Part shown: piece by piece, positions 25,998 to 30,635 of the stretch
How positions within the stretch are numbered: position 1 is the first letter of the stretch
Layout: each line of letters opens with the position of its first letter
NCBI GenBank assembly: GCA_015679605.1
Contig: JAAAVE010000014.1
Coordinates: forward strand, 5,792-36,426
Reading direction: 5' to 3'
Source: Podila epigama
Lineage: Eukaryota; Mortierellomycota; Mortierellomycetes; Mortierellales; Mortierellaceae
Length of the DNA: 30,635 nt
Notes under the pieces: generated by a model
The model's database searches: none
What the model was told of the DNA's origin: nothing
Seen by the model: the letters and a program-made list of their open reading frames with translations, nothing else
Made by a program: the position numbers and the translations under genes

Positions 25998-26555
25998 GGA
26001 ACCGTCTTTGGAGTGGCCACACAGGGTAGCTATGAGATATATCACCGCTAATTCTCCTTTACTTTTGTTCCTCATTTTACATATGATTCCCATTTATTTG
26101 TACAAGTGTTTTATCATTAAGAAATATCAAAACAAACGTCCAAGTGGTGCTTCTTGTTCGTTATATCGTGGCCAAGTCATTATTGCTTTGAATGGTTATT
26201 GAATCACATCTGATTTCGTGGACAAGAAGAGTGCGGACAGATGCACATGAAAAAAAATACCATTGTGCAAAGAGGAAGAGGAAGAAGAGCCTTGCATCCT
26301 TTTTCATAAAACTGTTTCAAGAGGGTATCAAAGCCATGCAACTTTTGCCTGCCCAAAATTTTTAAAAAAAAAGCTCAGTGCAAAAATAAAAGTGAGTGAA
26401 CAAAAGATGACCGTCAAGTGTACAAGCCACATTGGTCAAGTGTAATTTTATCCATGTTTTTTGCCCCTCCTTTTGCTTTCCTACATCTTTTGCTTTTTTA
26501 CACTTTTTCATATCCATTTTATATCAAAAAAAAAGATAACACTAGAACCTTTTCA
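25998..26555. other. Intergenic region between the USP7-type gene and the WRKY/GCM1-like gene
   Basis: No gene is seen. It should hold the 3' UTR of the deubiquitinase and the promoter of the next gene, both on the plus strand. An AATAAA at 26385-26390 is a possible poly(A) signal but lies 390 nt after the stop. The last 100 bp are T-rich and then A-rich before the ATG at 26556. Confidence 0.6.
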
Positions 26556-28006
26556 ATGATGGATGAGCAACAGTTACTCGGACTCGTTGGAAAGGCTCTT
26601 GCAAAGTCGTTACGTCAAGAGATTATCAAGATTGTGGATGAACGCTTAGCTGCGAATAACATCAAGGTCTATTATTGATATCAAGCGTTATTTTTTTTAA
26701 TATTGTTTGTACGAGATCCAACAACAATTTACACTTTTTCTTTCTATTTATCAAAGATCATAGCGCCGTCCTCGGAACCTGCTCGTTGTTGTGACCACGA
26801 GTGTCGTGCGGATCATGGATCAACTCATGTCGAAAGTATAGATTCGGCTATTGCTGGGGTATAAAAAATTGGGTTTTTTGTTCAAGTGTTTTCTTTTCTT
26901 CCCTGAAAACGTGTATGTCAGATGAAAGCACATGGCGATGCCTTTGCACAAAAAAAAAAAAAACTGACACACACACACAATATAAAATACTGTGACTAGG
27001 CTACTGCCTCTTCAGGTTCGTCCTCTTCGTTCGATATGGACTTGGATACACTGGATGAACCTAGAGATTTCCAGAATCTGGAGGATGACTATATCGGAGG
27101 CGATAAGCAAAGTCATGACCACGATCGTGATGTCAATGAGCGGAGCAGCAACGAAACTGATACAGATGAAGAAGGAGAGCATATGCTCAAGGTAAAAACT
27201 CTTGAACACTCTTGCCATGATGTTGATCACAAAAAGTGATAGTATCATGTTTCTTTTTCCTACAGTGAATGAGTTCGTTCACTTGACGATTCATACTTTT
27301 ATATTCTCGTCCACAGGTCATTCACGCTACCGCAGCTTTGGCTCAAGGAGGCCAAGGCCCCTCTACAGATGCCACCGTGACGGACACAAATACGATTGAC
27401 ACCTATGCGCATCCCAGCAGCCACGAGTTCCCTAATGGCAATGTTGTCGAAACCATTGAGCTTCTTCCTTCAGACCAGGATTTCCGATCAAAATCGACTG
27501 GATGGGCCCTCCTTCCTTTACAATCCTACAGAGCTATCGTCAAGAAGGACTGTGATGTCAAGGTATCCCAACATACTGGATTATTGAGGGCGCAACGCTC
27601 AACCTACCGATCCCTGTGCAATCTCAAAAAGAAGGGACGTGACATGGACAATGAGACCGAGGAACGCGTGGATATCGCAGAAAAGATTTGTTTTGGAGTC
27701 TACAAATGTCCACAATGTGATTTCTGTGAACGACCTCGATTACCCGTCTCTGGGAAAAACAAGAATGCGACCCCTCGTCCACCCGTGAGGAAATGCAAAA
27801 CACATTTGGAGGAACTTGTCTGGGTCCGTTGTTCTGCGACGGCGGTTATTATCCGCTATCATGAACGCATGAAGACAGAGATTCACCATCGAGGCATACA
27901 CAATCATCCCAAACCACCCACAATACGCGAGGATGTCTTGACCTGGCGGGAGAAGCACCAAACCGTGCGCAGGCCAAGAGCACGATCGAATCGCGTCTCC
28001 GCTTAA
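26556..28006 (+). CDS. Putative WRKY/GCM1-like zinc-binding protein
   Basis: Four exons join in phase: 26556-26666, 26757-26858, 27000-27191 and 27317-28006, giving 364 residues. Residues 1-37 form an amphipathic helix (LVGKALAKSLRQEIIKIVDE). A short Cys/His cluster follows (CCDHEC), then an acidic Ser/Asp-rich linker to about 135. The C-terminal part carries a Cys/His array: C260, C266, C269, C272, C295, H298, C307, H330 and H332, with HHRGIHNHPKP at the end. The C307-x22-H-x-H spacing and the HNHP end resemble the tail of WRKY/GCM1/FLYWCH-type zinc fingers, found in DNA-binding regulators and in transposases. The last 25 residues are Arg-rich. A regulator or a domesticated transposase fragment are both possible; I see no transposase catalytic core or terminal repeats. 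Two ATGs lie in tandem at the start. The first donor (GTCTAT) is weak. Confidence 0.75.
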
Positions 28007-28426
28007 GAATTTTTATCCGTCTCCTTTCTCCAGTCATTTCTTTTTTTATACACCCATTCTCATGATTTATATTCAGCCTTTATATTCGTTCAATGTTTCT
28101 TGCTTCTGGTCCCGACAAGCGGTGTCAATATGTAAATACAGTTGTCATATGATCCTTTAAGCATTTGCCTTCTTTTTTTTCCACTTTTCATCTCTGACCA
28201 TGTTGTGAGATTTTTTTTGCTCTCTTTGTACTTTGAATGAATCGCAAAGGATCGGCGAAACTCAACTACGAAGGAGGTCCATGATTGCCACGAGAAAGAT
28301 ATTAAAGGGACACACAAGCATTTTTGCTAAAGAATGATCTGATACATGTTCATTCAATTTGGACACCCGGGATCCATGACGAATGCGAGAAAACCACTCT
28401 ATCCACTACAACAAAAAAAAAGGCGT
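28007..28426. other. Intergenic 3' region between two convergent genes
   Basis: No gene is seen in these 420 bp. It is AT-rich with T tracts and should hold the 3' UTRs of the WRKY/GCM1-like gene (+) and the ankyrin gene (-). Confidence 0.6.
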
Positions 28427-30466
28427 CTAGAGTGTACTACTGCGAAGAGGAGAATCCCGCTCAGAGGCTATAGAAGATACCGGACTACTACATGCATCTT
28501 CATCAAGCCCTCGCCCATTACTTCCGCTTCCACTGCCATGATGACCCTTGCCACCTCGCCGACGTCCCGAGCGTGCCAAACGAGCCCGCACTGAATCAAC
28601 AAGTTCCTGTCTCTGTTCACTAAACCGCCACACTTTCAACAACGCTTCAATCTCTTGGACCCGGCTTATCGATGCAGCAGCTGCCGCGAGGGTCTTTGGT
28701 GTGATGGTCATGGAGGAGGAGCCGCCACCACCCACGCGGTTACTCGTCCCTACATCGCTGCCGCCATGGCTGCTCCCACCAGCACTGCTGACACTGCTGT
28801 TTCGTCGATGACTGCTAGTACTACTACTCCGTTGAATTACCGAAAGTGATGCAGACGTTGATGTGGTGGTAGTTCTCGCCTGTCCAACCTCCTGAGATCC
28901 ATTGTTGCTGTCCATTGTTGGTGGATGGGTACTCATTCTCAAGGTCGTCAACATATCGTCCGTCACTCGTAACGCTTCATCCAATGTTTCAACTTCGCTC
29001 ATGACCAAGCTTGTCTCCAGCAGCACTGCCACAATCGGCCGCATACCCAGTCGAATCGCCCGAAAGAGTACATGTTGGTTCCTTGGATGAGTGGAGGGAT
29101 ACGGATCACCATAGCTGAGGCTGTGCTCAAGATTCACTCCACAATCCACCATGAGCCAACGGATCAAATCTGCCAGCTTTTTCAGAGCTTCTTCTTTTGC
29201 TTCATCTTCTGGCGACAAGACCACAGCGCCCGTGCGAACCAACTCGGGTGATGGTGTGGACGGACGTTGTGTTGATGACGATGGAGACGGTTCACCTTCT
29301 GCCACGGTACTGAACCGAAGCCCTGTTGAACTTGAATATGATCCGTTCGACAGAGCCGAGGCTGACGACCTCTTCCGAACATGACCACCAACATACTGAC
29401 CCAGCTGGGAGAGGGAACTAGCAGCAGGCGTGATAATGTTTAGTCCGCCTCCTATCGACCCACTCGCTGAATGGCTTCCACCACCCACACCGCGACCGGC
29501 TCCAACGCCTGATCCTGATCCTGCCCCTGCTCCTGACCCTGCTGCTGCTCCTGCACCTGCGCCTGCGCCATCTCCTGTTAACAAAGACACGGCACCAGTT
29601 GACACGATCGAGTCTAGAGCAAGCCGATCGATGCTCTTGCTTTTGAGCAGCACCTGTACCACTCCTTCGTGTCGTTTAGTCAACGCGTTCACATCCGCAC
29701 CAGCATCCACCAAGATCTTGAGAGCAGGCGCCGGATCTTGATTATAATGCGCCACAAAATGCAATGCTGTCCATTGGTTGCTGTCCTTGGCGTTCACATC
29801 CACATCCCGTGTCAGTAAGAGCATCATGGCATCCAAAAACGGTTTTTCGCTGGCACTGAGCAAATGAAGCGCTGTCCACATCACTGGGCCTTTGGCATCG
29901 ACTTCTGCTCCAAAATCAAGCAACAATCGCATCGGTTCCAAGGGTGAGGTCTTTGCACGTTCTGCCAGGTAATGCAACGGTGACTGTCGAGCGGCACTGA
30001 CAGCGTTCGGGTTCGCGCCTCGATCCAGGAGAAACTTTAGTACTGCGGGTGAAGGGTTTGGTCGGGAGCATAGATGGTGCAACAGGGTTTGCTTGGTCTT
30101 GTGGTCGAATGCATTGATCTCAGCTCCACGATTGATAAGTAGTTCAAGAACGGAAATGTTGGGGACCTGGTTGGGATTCTCTAGATCTGCAACTGCTGCC
30201 AACAAAGGTGTGTGATCCGTGACGGGGTCCCGTTGATTGACGGACACTCCCTGGGATAAGAGAGAATTGATTGCCTTGACGTCGCCTTTAACAGCTGCTT
30301 CCCAAATCTGCATATTTTTGCGCTTTGGTGATGCGGGTGGTGAGTTGAGTGACATGTCCAACGCTTTCCGTAAAATGGAGGTACGCTTTTTGATTTGGTT
30401 GGGTGACTTTGGCGTCAGGGGTTCATTTTGTGGCCGAGAGCTATACGACGCAGGTTCTGGTGTCAT
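28427..30466 (-). CDS. Ankyrin-repeat protein, 5' end unresolved
   Basis: The first in-frame ATG is at 30466, giving 679 residues. The frame stays open upstream for about 20 more codons without another ATG and meets a TGA near 30545, so the true N-terminus may be spliced from an exon beyond the window. Residues about 52-280 hold six or seven ankyrin repeats, with motifs such as TPLLAAV, LLINRGAEINA, SPLHYLAE, TALHLLSA and TALHFVAHYNQDP. Then comes a Gly/Ala/Ser linker (from about 299), a second folded-looking part near 425-530 (KKLADLIRWLMVDCGVNLEH), and a Ser/Thr-rich, Gly/Arg-rich tail. The N-terminal 50 residues are Pro/Ser/Lys-rich with several SP and TP sites. Ankyrin repeats bind proteins; no enzyme domain is seen and no specific function can be given. 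Confidence 0.85.
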   Translation of the reverse strand: MTPEPASYSSRPQNEPLTPKSPNQIKKRTSILRKALDMSLNSPPASPKRKNMQIWEAAVKGDVKAINSLLSQGVSVNQRDPVTDHTPLLAAVADLENPNQVPNISVLELLINRGAEINAFDHKTKQTLLHHLCSRPNPSPAVLKFLLDRGANPNAVSAARQSPLHYLAERAKTSPLEPMRLLLDFGAEVDAKGPVMWTALHLLSASEKPFLDAMMLLLTRDVDVNAKDSNQWTALHFVAHYNQDPAPALKILVDAGADVNALTKRHEGVVQVLLKSKSIDRLALDSIVSTGAVSLLTGDGAGAGAGAAAGSGAGAGSGSGVGAGRGVGGGSHSASGSIGGGLNIITPAASSLSQLGQYVGGHVRKRSSASALSNGSYSSSTGLRFSTVAEGEPSPSSSTQRPSTPSPELVRTGAVVLSPEDEAKEEALKKLADLIRWLMVDCGVNLEHSLSYGDPYPSTHPRNQHVLFRAIRLGMRPIVAVLLETSLVMSEVETLDEALRVTDDMLTTLRMSTHPPTMDSNNGSQEVGQARTTTTSTSASLSVIQRSSSTSSHRRNSSVSSAGGSSHGGSDVGTSNRVGGGGSSSMTITPKTLAAAAASISRVQEIEALLKVWRFSEQRQELVDSVRARLARSGRRRGGKGHHGSGSGSNGRGLDEDACSSPVSSIASERDSPLRSSTL
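29500..29575. repeat. Imperfect CCTGCTCCTG repeat coding a Gly/Ala linker
   Basis: A degenerate hexamer-type repeat within the ankyrin gene codes alternating Gly and Ala/Ser on the minus strand. It is in frame and lies between the ankyrin block and the second conserved part, so it is likely a flexible linker and a site of length variation. Confidence 0.8.
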
Positions 30467-30635
30467 TGGCCCTCCAGCCTCTAATGAACGAATGATTGCA
30501 CGCAAAGACGGTCCAGTGCCAAGAAGTAAACAGATATATCAATAAGATATGATAGAGACATATGCTCTTTCCAGATATGAACATTTCTTTTTGCTAACAC
30601 TTCCGATCTGACGTGAACAATCGAATGTTAAAAAA
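30467..30635. other. Possible upstream coding or promoter sequence of the ankyrin gene
   Basis: The frame of the ankyrin protein continues to about 30544 (reading GTGPSLRAIIRSLEAGG into the ATG at 30466) and looks like coding sequence. No ATG precedes it, and the only nearby minus-strand acceptor (TTAG, about 30483-30480) lies inside that segment. Whether this is exon, intron or leader cannot be settled from the window. Confidence 0.4.

Overview
This is a nuclear window from a filamentous, early-diverging fungus. My best guess is the Mortierellomycota/Mucoromycota, but I could not test that by search. The evidence is short GT-AG introns of about 85-165 nt with a few of 330-450 nt, pyrimidine-rich leaders, many microsatellites, and an ATP-citrate lyase encoded as one fused polypeptide rather than the two genes typical of Ascomycota. 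I rebuilt eight protein-coding genes by joining exons across splice sites, requiring that phase be kept and that the joined protein make family sense. No tRNA, rRNA, CRISPR array or intact mobile element was recognised.

Layout, left to right. A pyrimidine-rich leader (1-886) precedes a small LIM-domain gene (887-1977, +). A large F-box gene with a C-terminal ankyrin-like tail converges on it (2196-5242, -). A 3.9-kb gene-poor, microsatellite-rich interval follows (5243-9157). Next comes fused ATP-citrate lyase (9158-13295, +), the cytosolic source of acetyl-CoA for lipid synthesis. After a 1.3-kb gap there is a seven-exon gene for an unrecognised coiled-coil protein ending in two PPxY motifs (14609-18301, +). 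It runs tail to tail, only 73 bp away, into a THUMP-domain TAN1/THUMPD1 homologue (18375-20092, -), the adaptor for tRNA cytidine acetylation. TAN1 diverges across about 556 bp from an 18-exon USP7/Ubp15-type deubiquitinase (20649-25997, +). Then come a four-exon gene with a putative WRKY/GCM1-like zinc-binding domain (26556-28006, +) and a convergent ankyrin-repeat gene (28427 to at least 30466, -) whose 5' end is not resolved.

The genes do not form one pathway. Ubiquitin biology recurs (F-box protein, USP7-type protease, PPxY protein that could bind a Nedd4/Rsp5-type WW ligase), but I have no evidence that this is more than chance proximity. The points most worth following are the WRKY/GCM1-like protein, the tandem-PPxY coiled-coil protein, the GC-AG intron and ATG-only coding exon of the deubiquitinase, the codon-usage drift along ATP-citrate lyase, and the unexplained 3.9-kb interval.
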